From Gracilibacillus caseinilyticus (GTDB lineage: Bacteria; Bacillota; Bacilli; Bacillales; Amphibacillaceae): a DNA stretch of 64,000 nucleotides. Made by a program: the position numbers and the translations under genes. The stretch covers positions 3,534,001 through 3,598,000 of the forward strand of contig NZ_CP095072.1 of the NCBI RefSeq assembly GCF_022919115.1. Reading direction: 5' to 3'. A model generated the notes under the pieces. That model did no database searches and was not told the origin of the DNA. It saw only the letters and a list, made by a program, of their open reading frames with translations. Positions 47,952 to 56,848 of the stretch are shown here, in pieces (the stretch's first letter is position 1; each line of letters starts with the position of its first letter).

Positions 47952-48000
47952 TTTATTCCACCTCACTAGAACATATTTCCTGTATTCTAACATATTCTTA

Positions 48001-48723
48001 CTAATCTTTTATTTTATACACTATCTTTTTTACCATTTCAGCATCATATACATTTGTTATGTCTCTTATATCACCAATATTGATTATATGGTCTTTTTCA
48101 AAAGACTTTTTCAAAGCTATTCTGTATTCTTTTTAAAACTCAAAGAATTTTCTTTTGTAAAATAAAGCTTTAAATGGGGCTTTAGTGTAATTTTCTCTTG
48201 ATATTGGATGAGGATAATTCATTTCATCATAATAATTTACAGGTTTTCTATCAAACGGTATATCTGACTTTTTTAATGTACTATCTAACCTATCAAACAA
48301 TTCAGGTGCATCAAACCCTATTAATTTTCTATCTTTAAATTGTTCATATAGACTATTAGCAATTTCTGATTTCAAAGTGTAGATATTGTTTTGCTCAGCA
48401 AAGTCATTATTTAGTGACAACATCACAAAACAACAGATTGGTATATTTCTTAATCCATCAAAAGATTCATGCAATGATCCTTGCTTCACAATAAAATCAA
48501 AACTTTCTCCACTTTCTGGAGTAAGAGTTATTTTACTTCCTTCTTCCATATTTCTACTCCATGAACCCTCTCTTGCATCCCCTATACCCTTTTTTTGTTG
48601 TTCTTTTTCAAGGTCTATAAAATTACCACATCTACTAAAGTATAAATTTCCATCCAATGTACTTTCTAAAAACTGTTTTTCAACAAACTTTAATATTAAG
48701 AGTACATCTTCATTTTCGTCCAT
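48001..48723 (-). pseudogene. Unknown phage/defence-type protein interrupted by an in-frame TAA
   Basis: The first part (ATG at 48723, after AAGGTGG) ends FFEF followed by TAA at 48133. The same frame goes on as KEYRIALKKSFEKDHIINIGDIRDIT to a TAG at 48001. A CAA to TAA change would give a 240-aa protein with FFEFQKEYRI..INIGDIRDI. LDGNLYFSRCGNFIDLEKEQ followed by GIGDAREGSW near the N-terminus has the look of uncharacterised proteins common in phages and defence islands. The truncated product is 196 aa. Function unknown. Confidence 0.6.
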
Positions 48724-49090
48724 TATAGAAACCACCTTCACAAATGATTACTACAATGATACCATGTAAAATCAATTCAAAACGAATCAATGTATCTTTA
48801 CCGTCTGTACTTCTAACAAACACTTGCGCTCTATCATCATCAATAAAATTAATGTCATTTGGCTTCAACTTGATTTCGTCTTTAATATTCGGAAAATACT
48901 TCTTCAACGTTCTAAAATATTGTGGTTGGTTAACTGGATTATCTTTATTCTCGCCAATATGTGCCACCATAAAGAAGAACATCAAATCATCATTGTTCAG
49001 CAGTGTTGCAAATCCATTAAATGTCTCATTAATTCTTTGGATGTCAATTAAACTACCATCAAATATTACGACTTCATTGATTCGCTTCAA
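48710..49090 (-). CDS. Unknown phage protein, 126 aa
   Basis: Starts at TTG after GGTGGAG and overlaps the next gene by 14 bases, so the two are linked. MKRINEVVIFDGSLIDIQRINETF, then MVAHIGENKDNP and a hydrophobic end FELILHGIIVVIICEGG. No family recognised. A weak promoter TTGACG..TAATTT lies just upstream (49110-49138). Confidence 0.6.
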   Translation of the reverse strand: MKRINEVVIFDGSLIDIQRINETFNGFATLLNNDDLMFFFMVAHIGENKDNPVNQPQYFRTLKKYFPNIKDEIKLKPNDINFIDDDRAQVFVRSTDGKDTLIRFELILHGIIVVIICEGGFYNGRK

Positions 49091-49225
49091 TTACATCTCC
49101 ACCCTCTTCAAATTAGTCCATATGTACTAATTCGTCAAAAAAGTGAATTATCCTTCAAATTTACCCATATTTTACAATAGTGAAATGCAACGGAATCGCA
49201 CCGTTATCATAGCTACTTGCCATTT

Positions 49226-49253
49226 CAAAAAATAAAGAGAAAATTAATTCTCT
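49226..49253 (-). terminator. Terminator after the 106-aa gene
   Basis: AGAGAATTAATTTTCTCT-type stem followed by TTTATTTTTT on the minus strand. The remaining bases to 49090 show no gene. Confidence 0.7.
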
Positions 49254-49257
49254 AAAA

Positions 49258-49578
49258 CTAAGGTAACTTCCTTTTAATATGTAAGCCGTGTAACTTTCGC
49301 CAGTTATTGCTTTTACCATCACTTATAGACTCATAATATTCTAACTCATCTCTTTTTAATTCTCGTTTGATTCCAACAAAATTAATATTGGAAACATACT
49401 CAATAAAGCTTTTAATTGCATTAACACAATACTCAGCTACCTGTTGGAATAATGACTTAATCTGATTCCATATATCTTTTACAGTTTGATAAACCATTTC
49501 TTCAATTTCTTTTTTCGTGTAAGTTTGACCATTTATATCAATAGTTTCATCCCCTAAAATATCATCAACATAGTTCAC
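49258..49578 (-). CDS. Unknown phage protein, 106 aa
   Basis: Acidic N-terminal part (MNYVDDILGDETIDINGQTYTKKEIEEM) and an amphipathic helix (VKDIWNQIKSLFQQVAEYCVNAIKSF), then a basic end. It follows a 71-aa gene directly. Position after the HNH gene and close to tail-tip genes is typical of small phage genes of unknown role. Confidence 0.6.
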   Translation of the reverse strand: MNYVDDILGDETIDINGQTYTKKEIEEMVYQTVKDIWNQIKSLFQQVAEYCVNAIKSFIEYVSNINFVGIKRELKRDELEYYESISDGKSNNWRKLHGLHIKRKLP

Positions 49579-49794
49579 TTAACATACTCCTTTTTCTCCT
49601 AGTTTTAATGCCCTATTAACAATTTCTTGTATATTTTCTTCAACAGTTGTAAGCTCTCTTTTATGTTGACTTGCTTTGATAATTGTATCTATATCATGAA
49701 ATACTAACTTATATTTATTAAGAATTGCTTCACTTTCTTTATTTTTATCAAAAACAACTGAAGCACCATATGTACCTATGTCAATATCTCTCAT
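49579..49794 (-). CDS. Small unknown phage protein, 71 aa
   Basis: MRDIDIGTYGASVVFDKNKE, then a helical region with a LTTVEENIQEIVNRAL stretch. The start is next to the HNH gene end, and the stop touches the 106-aa gene, so all three share a transcript. No family recognised. Confidence 0.6.
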   Translation of the reverse strand: MRDIDIGTYGASVVFDKNKESEAILNKYKLVFHDIDTIIKASQHKRELTTVEENIQEIVNRALKLGEKGVC

Positions 49795-50484
49795 TTACCC
49801 TACACCCCTATACTTTTTACTTTCTTCATGCTCTGACCATCTAACACCACTAAATATCTGACTAATAGCTGGCTGACTAACACCAAAATGTTTCGCTATT
49901 TCTGTCCTAGTCAACCCTTTTCTTGCCAAACTAAATATTTTAGTAACATCATCATAATTTAACTGCTTACTATTACTCGCAGAACGTTCCAATTTACTCT
50001 TATAAATTTTAGGTTTCTTCGGTACTCTCGGTCTACCTACACCTAATCCATTTTTAACTGCTCTTTGTGTGTTTTCCTTGTGACTAACCCATTCTAAATT
50101 TGTAATATGACAATTTAAACTGTCACAATCCTTGTGATCAATAAAATATCCCTCTTCATATCCATCAATGAAAGCAAGACCAATCAATCTATGTAAATAT
50201 AACCTTTTAACGCTACCATCTTTAGTTGATAACTGATACTTGAAATAACGGCTTCTTTTATCACCTATACTCGGCTTTAAATATCTGTATCTTTCACGAT
50301 TAAATACTCCAGCATGACCATCCACAAATAAATGGACCTCGTAATTATCTTTTACGCTTGTTAAGTCTGGCAACTTACATATCATTGCTACCTTGTCAAC
50401 AGCTACTTTCCTTCTAATCTTATCCGTATAATACTCTGCATCCTTGTATGTATATTCCAACCTGTTAATCTCCCTATCCCACAA
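49795..50484 (-). CDS. HNH homing endonuclease with C-terminal helix-turn-helix
   Basis: The 229-aa protein has an HNH_3 motif (LHRLIGLAFIDGYEEGYFIDHKDCDSLNCHITNLEWVSHKENTQRA) near residues 108-153 and a helix-turn-helix (TRTEIAKHFGVSQPAISQIFSG) near 190-212. This design is usual for free-standing homing endonucleases that cut related phage genomes and spread by repair. TTG start overlaps the end of the small membrane gene upstream. Confidence 0.88.
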   Translation of the reverse strand: MWDREINRLEYTYKDAEYYTDKIRRKVAVDKVAMICKLPDLTSVKDNYEVHLFVDGHAGVFNRERYRYLKPSIGDKRSRYFKYQLSTKDGSVKRLYLHRLIGLAFIDGYEEGYFIDHKDCDSLNCHITNLEWVSHKENTQRAVKNGLGVGRPRVPKKPKIYKSKLERSASNSKQLNYDDVTKIFSLARKGLTRTEIAKHFGVSQPAISQIFSGVRWSEHEESKKYRGVG

Positions 50485-50629
50485 TATAAAAGCTAAAAGT
50501 TAATGCTAAAATACTTGCAATAGTAATGGATGTAAATTGCAACTTATGATTATCGTCTCTTTCACCAATAGCACCCATACCAAATATTACGATTAGCACG
50601 AACATTAAAATTTGAAATGCTAATAACAT
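50474..50629 (-). CDS. Small phage membrane protein, 51 aa
   Basis: Two hydrophobic helices (LLAFQILMFVLIVIFGMGAI and ITIASILALTFSFYIV) separated by the charged GERDDNHK. A strong GAGAGGGG site lies seven bases upstream of the ATG. It overlaps the HNH gene start. Size and two-helix form could suit a holin or antiholin, but also many small phage proteins. Confidence 0.65.
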   Translation of the reverse strand: MLLAFQILMFVLIVIFGMGAIGERDDNHKLQFTSITIASILALTFSFYIVG

Positions 50630-50650
50630 TATTTATCCCCTCTCCAATGC

Positions 50651-51007
50651 TTAGTCACTTAAATCAATTCCTTCAGATTCTCCCCAACCATCGATTAAAC
50701 CATTTTCATAAGCTTCAACATCAGGATTATAGTATTTAGAGTTCCGGATTGCATCATAATCTGCATCTTTTCTAATTGTTTCATTAACAGTGTTGTGATA
50801 TTCCTCTATTTCAAATGAAGAGATATGACTAGGATTTATCCATACTTCTGATTCGTCATATAATACAAAGTGTCTCAATCCATTAACTAACACTTTTGCA
50901 CCGAATGCCATTTCATTGTATAATCTTGATTCAAATTCATTAAGTGTTTTTGACTTCAATTCATACTCTTGCCCATTAATCATGGTTATTATAATTTTAT
51001 ATGCCAT
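50651..51007 (-). CDS. Unknown phage protein, 118 aa
   Basis: Starts MAYKIIITMINGQEYELKS with GGAGA ten bases upstream; an earlier start nine codons upstream has no site. Beta-rich N-terminal half and acidic end. Proteins with this N-terminal pattern occur in Bacillus phages; function unknown. Confidence 0.6.
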   Translation of the reverse strand: MAYKIIITMINGQEYELKSKTLNEFESRLYNEMAFGAKVLVNGLRHFVLYDESEVWINPSHISSFEIEEYHNTVNETIRKDADYDAIRNSKYYNPDVEAYENGLIDGWGESEGIDLSD

Positions 51008-51035
51008 CTTTATTTTATCTCCTTTTTTATCCATA

Positions 51036-51064
51036 ATAAAAAGACACCGATTATTCGATGCCTC
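51036..51064 (-). terminator. Terminator between membrane protein gene and 118-aa gene
   Basis: GGCATCGA / TCGGTGTC stem, four-base loop, then TTTTTATT on the minus strand; overlaps the last codon of the upstream gene. Confidence 0.75.
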
Positions 51065-51863
51065 AAAACAATTTTTTAAGTTTCTTGATTTCTTCGCTTT
51101 TTTGATTAAATAGTTCAGTTAAATAATCATGATAATTATAAAAAGAAGCTGTAATTTCACCATACATTCTATCTTCTACTAATCTTGCTTGAATAACATC
51201 ATTGTTACTATGTTTATCATGATATTCATTTAACTCTTTTTGCTCTTTAGTTTTTTCAGTTAGTTCATCATGAAATAAAAATGTTTCTGTAAAGTCTATG
51301 ATTTGTCTTAATCTATTTTTAGTTTTTATATATGCTTCATAGAATTCATATGGTATGTAATTGTCATTAATACTTTCAATTGTATTTTGAATCAGTTTTA
51401 ATTCATCATTAACTTCAATAATTTTTAAAAGTGCTAATTTAGCTAATCCTCTATTATCAGTGAATTTTCGTATATCTTCTCCTTCATAGATATTCATATC
51501 ATGTTCTCTATTCAAATGCTCATGCATTAAATTAATTAGTGATGCTCTATTTCTATTTCCATAATTAAGTAATATACTTAGATCCTTGAATATGGGATCT
51601 AATACATAGTAAACTTTAAAAAAATTCTTAATTTCCTCAATTTGAGAATCTTTTCTCATTCGATTAATTTGAATCCATGCTGCACCAAATGCCACTAGTC
51701 CACCGATTAATGCACCAAAATAACTACCAAAAAAACCTATCCAATCATTTGAAGTCACTGTATTTCCAAAACTCATTAACCAGTTGACACACATTGGAAC
51801 AGCAATGACAAACACTATTGTTAAAATAACTACTAGCATTTTTTTGTTTTTTATTATACTCAT
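51063..51863 (-). CDS. Membrane protein, abortive-infection-like architecture
   Basis: The 266-aa protein has two N-terminal membrane helices (MLVVILTIVFVIAVPMCVNWLM and FFGSYFGALIGGLVAFGAAW) followed by a long cytoplasmic helical domain. This layout, with WIGFFGSYFGALIGG, is that of the putative phage abortive infection family and similar membrane effectors. There is no enzyme motif. It lies in the cargo block between the tail-tip protein and the terminase. A defence or exclusion role is inferred. Confidence 0.65.
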   Translation of the reverse strand: MSIIKNKKMLVVILTIVFVIAVPMCVNWLMSFGNTVTSNDWIGFFGSYFGALIGGLVAFGAAWIQINRMRKDSQIEEIKNFFKVYYVLDPIFKDLSILLNYGNRNRASLINLMHEHLNREHDMNIYEGEDIRKFTDNRGLAKLALLKIIEVNDELKLIQNTIESINDNYIPYEFYEAYIKTKNRLRQIIDFTETFLFHDELTEKTKEQKELNEYHDKHSNNDVIQARLVEDRMYGEITASFYNYHDYLTELFNQKSEEIKKLKKLF

Positions 51864-51914
51864 ATCTCTATCACCTCATGATAATACTACCATAAGATGA
51901 CATTTTCATTCATT

Positions 51915-52358
51915 TTAATCCTTTTTCTCTTTTTCTGACTCATGTGTATCAGTAACTAATTGCTTAAAGTAAATAGCTGTTGATCGTTCTAATCTACTAT
52001 CACCTATTTTACTTGTAATGAGTAAAAATACTATGACTGCTATAATAAAAGATCCTAAACTTGCACCAGTTTCTCCCATAATAATTGTTGCAAATGAAGA
52101 ATATGAACTAATAAATAGTACTATAAGTGCAATTATTCCACCTAAACCTTGCCATGCATTATATCCTTCTTCTAATTTACTTAATCTAGCAACTAATGTA
52201 TTCCTAGTATCATGATCTATTTTCTTTAATGTGTCAAGGTTGTTTCTATATCTAGATACTGGAATGTTTCCATTCTGTTCAAAATTGTCTCGAATAAAAT
52301 TAATTAACTCTTTATTGTCTTTTTTATAAATTGCATCTTTTAATTCTTTGACTTTCAA
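51915..52358 (-). CDS. Membrane protein with two helices, 147 aa
   Basis: A polar helical N-terminus of 70 residues, two membrane helices (LGGIIALIVLFISSYSSFATII and SLGSFIIAVIVFLLITS), and a charged end. It follows the tail-tip gene, where holins are often found, but is longer than most holins and has a soluble N-terminal domain. It could pair with the next membrane protein. Confidence 0.65.
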   Translation of the reverse strand: MKVKELKDAIYKKDNKELINFIRDNFEQNGNIPVSRYRNNLDTLKKIDHDTRNTLVARLSKLEEGYNAWQGLGGIIALIVLFISSYSSFATIIMGETGASLGSFIIAVIVFLLITSKIGDSRLERSTAIYFKQLVTDTHESEKEKKD

Positions 52359-52427
52359 TGTATCCCCTCCATAGTAATATAATACTACAAAAGGGTATTT
52401 TTTACCATTTAATCAATTATGTAAATT

Positions 52428-54923
52428 TTACACTTCTTTAACACCGTTCACATAAACACCATCAGGCTTTAACTCCAAATTATTATTACTATCAGCTATA
52501 GTAATTAATCCTGGCTTTACTGTCGTATATGTATTATTATCAACGTTCTCTAAGTGAAACTCATCACTAAAAAGATGCATCAAATAAGTAATATTATCAA
52601 TGGATTCGTTATTTTCAATGTTAGAATTACTAATATCAGAATTATTAATCTCTGAGTCATTGAACGTTCCATCTGTAAAAGTTTTATTCCCAAAACTACC
52701 ACTTTCAACTTGTGATGGTGTTACATTACCAGTATATTGACCTGTATCAGATAGCTTACTTATCTTAGGTGAGTCAGCAGGTAATGCATCGATGTCATCA
52801 CTCGTATACGTTGGCTTATTCACATTCGACCAATTCACCTCGCCACCGTTAACATAGAAATTTCCACTAATAGACAGATCTCCTGACTCATCTGCAAAAA
52901 ATGAGTCGACCCAAGCATTACCATCATTTTTTTGAATCCGTATTCCGTCAATTGGATTTATGATTACACGGCTCTGACCATCATTATTTATTATGGCAAT
53001 ATTGCCATTGATGACATCGATACCATCTTCATCTATTCTCACCGTGCCACCATCATTCTCTATTACCAAATTTTCACCAGCTAGTAAGCGACCAAGTATT
53101 TTCTCTGCTCGTATTCCTTTTGCATCTAGAGCTGTTCCCCATGTTTCAGATCCATCCTCAGATAATGCAATTACACCACTTTGCAAAATAATTACTTCTT
53201 CTTCATTTTTAGGATTTCTTATTTTAATCCCACGTCTATCAACCGTAACACTTTGATCTGCTCCAGCAACTATCTTTTTATTGGTAAGTTCAATATTTTC
53301 TTGCATCATTTTATCTAACTCTGTTGTTTTTTCTGAAGATTCATTCCATTTGCTTTCATTTTTATTTAATTTGTTTGAAGTAGAAACTGCATTATTATAT
53401 ATTAATTCTGCAAACTTTTCTTTGGAATCGCTATAAACTACATTGGATACAGTAAGATCAAGACTATTGCTATCAAACCCAATTTTCATTTCACTAATTA
53501 TAGATTTAAATTCCACATCCAACGGTTCATAATCAGCACGAAAAACATACCCTAGACCAATCCTATCCCAATCGTTTTGGGCATCAATCACTTTCAGAAA
53601 TTGAATTAAGCTAAATTTTAATTCTCTTTGAGGTTCTTTGTTTGCATTTAATTTCTTAACAGCAGCATTATATAACTCTTCAACGACTGTATAACGATTA
53701 TCTTCCCAAACATCTTCTACAACAAAGATTTCTTTTTCTTTTAATTGTTCAGAAGTAAAATTATTTTCTTCAGATAACTCATTATGTATAGTCTCAATAG
53801 CATCTTGAATATCAGACATTTCTTCTTCTATAGCATAAATTTCAACTTGTTTATCATCAATTTCACTTTGCTTATTATTAAGGTTATTAATCAATTCATT
53901 TGTGTCTTCTTCATTAGCTTTAGCTGTATCAATATCATCAAGTATCTTCTCATACTCTTCTTGTAACTCTTCCATGTCATCTAACAATGGATTCAATTGC
54001 TCCATAAATGGTTGTCTCTCTTCAATTAAAGAATCATATTCAGCTTGTTTGCTTTGAATTAAATTATTATAATCAATAATTGCTTGACATAATCCATCTG
54101 ACATATAAGGAGATGAACTAATCACATTTCCGTTATTGTCTACCTCATAACCTTTCAAATAATGGCTAAAATCCTCTATATATTCATTACCAGTTGGTTG
54201 AACATCACTAATACTAAGACCATCTTTGCCGTATACATATAACCTTGTAATTACACTTTCAGCATCTGTCTGATCTTCGAGTGACTTAATATATTTACCA
54301 TATGAAGCACTTAAACCATAATCATATTGCATATTCTCTGGAGTATAAATGCTAACCGTTCTATTAAACGTATCAAAACTCAAAACACCGCCAAATGATT
54401 CTGCGATTTTATACAACAGATTCAAAGAGGTAATTTTAGTTTCGTCAAATGACCTTTTCTGATTTAAAAACTCAGTATCAACATGATCTAAAGTCCAATT
54501 TGTACTAGTAACAGCAATATTAATTAATTCGTCTACTGTTCTTGATCCACTTTCAACAGTACGAATAATTTTATTGTTTAACTCATATTGCCTTGATTTT
54601 AGTGATAGTTGCTTAACAGGCATAGCACTCTTAGATTTCTTTATTTTAGTAACAATCAAGTATTCCGAGAACATATTGCCATATGTAGCTTTAACCAAGT
54701 ATTTATCTCTAGCTAACTCAAACGGTTTATATTTAACTTTTTGATGTTTTCTGTGTACATATTTAGGAATAGTTATTTCTAACTCTTTAAAATCGCCAAA
54801 TTTAAACGTTCCTGTACGATCATAGGCATCAGTTAAATTTTCTATCTGAGTGCCATCGGGTCTATGCAAAGACAACTCTAATTCAGGTATTGGCTTATTA
54901 CTATCGATTGTAAATCTAGTCAA
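52428..54923 (-). CDS. Phage tail-tip protein (prophage tail endopeptidase / Tal type)
   Basis: The N-terminal 350 residues follow the tail endopeptidase family (LTRFTIDSNKPIPELELSLHR, the LNLLYKIAESFGGVLSFD region and TRLYVYGKDGLS). A coiled coil of about 90 residues comes next, then a beta-rich receptor-binding end with NNSDISNSNIENNESIDN-like repeats and a last NLELKPDGVYVNGV. The true start is TTG, seven bases after AAAGGAG; an ATG 16 codons upstream lies inside a terminator hairpin and has no site. It is placed upstream of terS, far from the tape measure gene, which is unusual. Confidence 0.87.
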   Translation of the reverse strand: MTRFTIDSNKPIPELELSLHRPDGTQIENLTDAYDRTGTFKFGDFKELEITIPKYVHRKHQKVKYKPFELARDKYLVKATYGNMFSEYLIVTKIKKSKSAMPVKQLSLKSRQYELNNKIIRTVESGSRTVDELINIAVTSTNWTLDHVDTEFLNQKRSFDETKITSLNLLYKIAESFGGVLSFDTFNRTVSIYTPENMQYDYGLSASYGKYIKSLEDQTDAESVITRLYVYGKDGLSISDVQPTGNEYIEDFSHYLKGYEVDNNGNVISSSPYMSDGLCQAIIDYNNLIQSKQAEYDSLIEERQPFMEQLNPLLDDMEELQEEYEKILDDIDTAKANEEDTNELINNLNNKQSEIDDKQVEIYAIEEEMSDIQDAIETIHNELSEENNFTSEQLKEKEIFVVEDVWEDNRYTVVEELYNAAVKKLNANKEPQRELKFSLIQFLKVIDAQNDWDRIGLGYVFRADYEPLDVEFKSIISEMKIGFDSNSLDLTVSNVVYSDSKEKFAELIYNNAVSTSNKLNKNESKWNESSEKTTELDKMMQENIELTNKKIVAGADQSVTVDRRGIKIRNPKNEEEVIILQSGVIALSEDGSETWGTALDAKGIRAEKILGRLLAGENLVIENDGGTVRIDEDGIDVINGNIAIINNDGQSRVIINPIDGIRIQKNDGNAWVDSFFADESGDLSISGNFYVNGGEVNWSNVNKPTYTSDDIDALPADSPKISKLSDTGQYTGNVTPSQVESGSFGNKTFTDGTFNDSEINNSDISNSNIENNESIDNITYLMHLFSDEFHLENVDNNTYTTVKPGLITIADSNNNLELKPDGVYVNGVKEV

Positions 54924-54956
54924 GTTCCCACTCCTTTCCTTTTTAAAATTTGGCAA

Positions 54957-54984
54957 AATAAAAACAGCCATTGTTTTGGCTGCT
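54957..54984 (-). terminator. Terminator between DUF5677 gene and tail-tip gene
   Basis: AGCAGCCA / TGGCTG stem, then TTTTTATTTT on the minus strand. It contains the apparent upstream ATG of the tail-tip gene. Confidence 0.75.
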
Positions 54985-54992
54985 TAGAATTT

Positions 54993-55784
54993 TTATTTAT
55001 ATTTTTTTGAAATTAAATAATTCACTCTAATTAAAGTATTGAAAGTATTTAGATCTTCTTTTAGCCCATAAAATTCATATAATCTTCTGATTGTTTCTAA
55101 TAAAAATAATCCAACCATGTGTATGTGCATGGTCAAACCTTTATTACTATAAACCATATGAACCTGATTTTCTTCAAATTCCCAACGTTTTAAAGCATCC
55201 ATTGAATGTACTTCATTAGATAAAAGCTTATACATAATTTCATACTCTGCTTGTAAACCTTGTTTTTTACACAATTGTTCAAAGTTTTTTGTTTTTCCAT
55301 CTATATTGTACCACTTTTGATTTATAAACCTCTTGTTGAAAACATCGGGATATTTTTCTTTTAAATCATCTTCGTTGAGAATATTTGCTTCATTATCCAT
55401 TTCATCAATATTTGGATTATCCAATAATCTTCTTATCTCATTTCCTTTTTTGCCGGGCATTTTAATCATCTCGTAAAGCTTGAACTCTTTATACTTTTTG
55501 GAAACAAAGTAAGATTGAGCTAACAATTCATTATTATCCGATAATAACACTTTTAAGTAAACATAATTTTCCATTACACTTCTAGCTATTGTATCTATTG
55601 AAGCATCTTGTTTGTTTTCAATTAACAGAATCATAGATTCAATTTTTTTAACCATATCTTCAAATAAACCTAATGTTATAGCTTCAGGAAAATCAAATTC
55701 TTGATTATTTTCACCTATAGATTTAACAATTACTTTTTCTACAGATTCATTTGCTTCTTTAAGAACCTTTTTAAGTATTTTCAT
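54993..55784 (-). CDS. DUF5677-like protein
   Basis: The 263-aa helical protein shows the DUF5677 pattern: ASIDTIARSVMENYVYLKVLL in the middle of the first half and NEVHSMDALKRWEFEENQV near the end. Members are scattered among phages, genomic islands and defence loci, with unknown function. It has an own GGAG site and a terminator, so it is a separate unit, likely cargo. Confidence 0.65.
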   Translation of the reverse strand: MKILKKVLKEANESVEKVIVKSIGENNQEFDFPEAITLGLFEDMVKKIESMILLIENKQDASIDTIARSVMENYVYLKVLLSDNNELLAQSYFVSKKYKEFKLYEMIKMPGKKGNEIRRLLDNPNIDEMDNEANILNEDDLKEKYPDVFNKRFINQKWYNIDGKTKNFEQLCKKQGLQAEYEIMYKLLSNEVHSMDALKRWEFEENQVHMVYSNKGLTMHIHMVGLFLLETIRRLYEFYGLKEDLNTFNTLIRVNYLISKKYK

Positions 55785-55861
55785 TATTCATTCTCCCCAA
55801 AATAAATATAGTAAAATTATACCATATCATTTTAGGAAGCAACACTATTTTAAATTATAGT

Positions 55862-55937
55862 GGATCTGACAGGACTCGAACCTGTAATATAACTACACTG
55901 TTTGTGTGATCGCTTGACCAATTTGCATACAGATCCA
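55862..55937 (-). tRNA. tRNA-like gene with abnormal anticodon loop
   Basis: The acceptor stem GGATCTG / CAGATCC with discriminator A and the T arm ACAGG TTCGAGT CCTGT are perfect, and the D loop has TTGGT. The anticodon arm is poor: the only 7-base loop, CAAACAG, has A instead of U33 and a weak stem. No anticodon can be assigned. No CCA is encoded. It may be a decayed phage tRNA or a tRNA mimic. Transcription would run with the leftward genes. Confidence 0.55.
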
Positions 55938-55981
55938 AAAAATAAAAAAGACATTATAAATGCCTATAAATATGTATGTAT

Positions 55982-56275
55982 TTAATTTGCTTTCTTATAA
56001 TATTGCCTAATCGCCTTTTCTCTTGTTCTTCGATAATGTCTTACCTCGTCATTTGGTAGAAACTTGCCTTCTTTATTTTGAATTTCTTGTCTTACTCGGT
56101 AAATTGAAGAGATATTTAATTGTCCATCTTCTAAGTCATTTAAAGAAGTTGCTCCCAACTCTCGGTATGCTTGAATGAATAACTTGTTATCACTATTCCT
56201 TGTTTCAGGATAGTTTTCTAACACATAATAAAGCAACTTTTTAAGGTTTCCAAACTTTTCTTTTATCTTTTCCAA
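55982..56275 (-). CDS. Unknown phage protein, 97 aa
   Basis: Basic helical protein (MEKIKEKFGNLKKLLYYVLENYPETRNSDNKLF..) with RVRQEIQN and a basic end REKAIRQYYKK. Similar small proteins are common in phages of Gram-positive bacteria and may bind DNA. AAGGAGAATG precedes the gene. First of a run of six small leftward genes with short gaps. Confidence 0.62.
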   Translation of the reverse strand: MEKIKEKFGNLKKLLYYVLENYPETRNSDNKLFIQAYRELGATSLNDLEDGQLNISSIYRVRQEIQNKEGKFLPNDEVRHYRRTREKAIRQYYKKAN

Positions 56276-56291
56276 TAAACATTCTCCTTTT

Positions 56292-56591
56292 CTATTCTTT
56301 AATTAATTCACCATTTTCTTTAATCTTCCAATTTGTTTGGTAATCATCTAACATGAACATCATTTCAACAAAATTATCTTTATCATTTTTCCTAATCAAT
56401 TCAAAAAGCGTATCTTGAAAGTTCGATTTTGATATAGTATCTAAAGCTTGATCGATAGGCATATTTAGATATTTTTCTTGAATCTCTTTTTCCTCGCTCA
56501 TCTCATGTAAAAATTGATTGACCGCCTTCTCTAATGTTTCTTCTTTTACAATCTTAACTAGACCACCATTAATAAATTTATAGATTTTCAA
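56292..56591 (-). CDS. Unknown phage protein, 99 aa
   Basis: Acidic helical protein (MKIYKFINGGLVKIVKEETLEKAVNQFLHEM). It is in a row of small genes with spacings of 16-18 bases. No family recognised. Confidence 0.58.
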   Translation of the reverse strand: MKIYKFINGGLVKIVKEETLEKAVNQFLHEMSEEKEIQEKYLNMPIDQALDTISKSNFQDTLFELIRKNDKDNFVEMMFMLDDYQTNWKIKENGELIKE

Positions 56592-56608
56592 TGTATCAGT
56601 CCTCTTCT

Positions 56609-56848
56609 TTATAATCTATCAAATTCCTTTTCCATATCATCAAATATTTCTTTACCAGTATTAATCACTAGCAATGAGTAAATTAGTTCCAAAAAGAATA
56701 AAGCAAATACAACGCTTCCAATTAATATAATGCTTATGCTTAAACCTAAAGTAGCATTTAACAACCAAACAATGCCTAATACTACTGCTTCTGCAAACAC
56801 CAATTTTAAAAACCATCCGAACAACCCAATTGTTAAAAAGTTTTTCAT
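56609..56848 (-). CDS. Small phage membrane protein, 79 aa
   Basis: Two to three hydrophobic stretches (FLKLVFAEAVVLGIVWLL, ISIILIGSVVFALFFLELIYSLLV) and an acidic tail (IFDDMEKEFDRL). Its start overlaps the upstream gene by four bases. A role at the membrane is likely; no family recognised. Confidence 0.62.
   Translation of the reverse strand: MKNFLTIGLFGWFLKLVFAEAVVLGIVWLLNATLGLSISIILIGSVVFALFFLELIYSLLVINTGKEIFDDMEKEFDRL

Noticed and set aside
49091-49257. A short gene starting MASSYDNG on the minus strand
   Set aside because: Only 20 codons, no ribosome site and no similarity recognised.
50474-50629. Confirmed holin
   Set aside because: Two helices and small size are suggestive, but no endolysin is adjacent and many small phage proteins look alike.
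55862-55937. A functional tRNA with a named amino acid
   Set aside because: The anticodon loop has no U33 and the stem is weak, so any assignment would be arbitrary.
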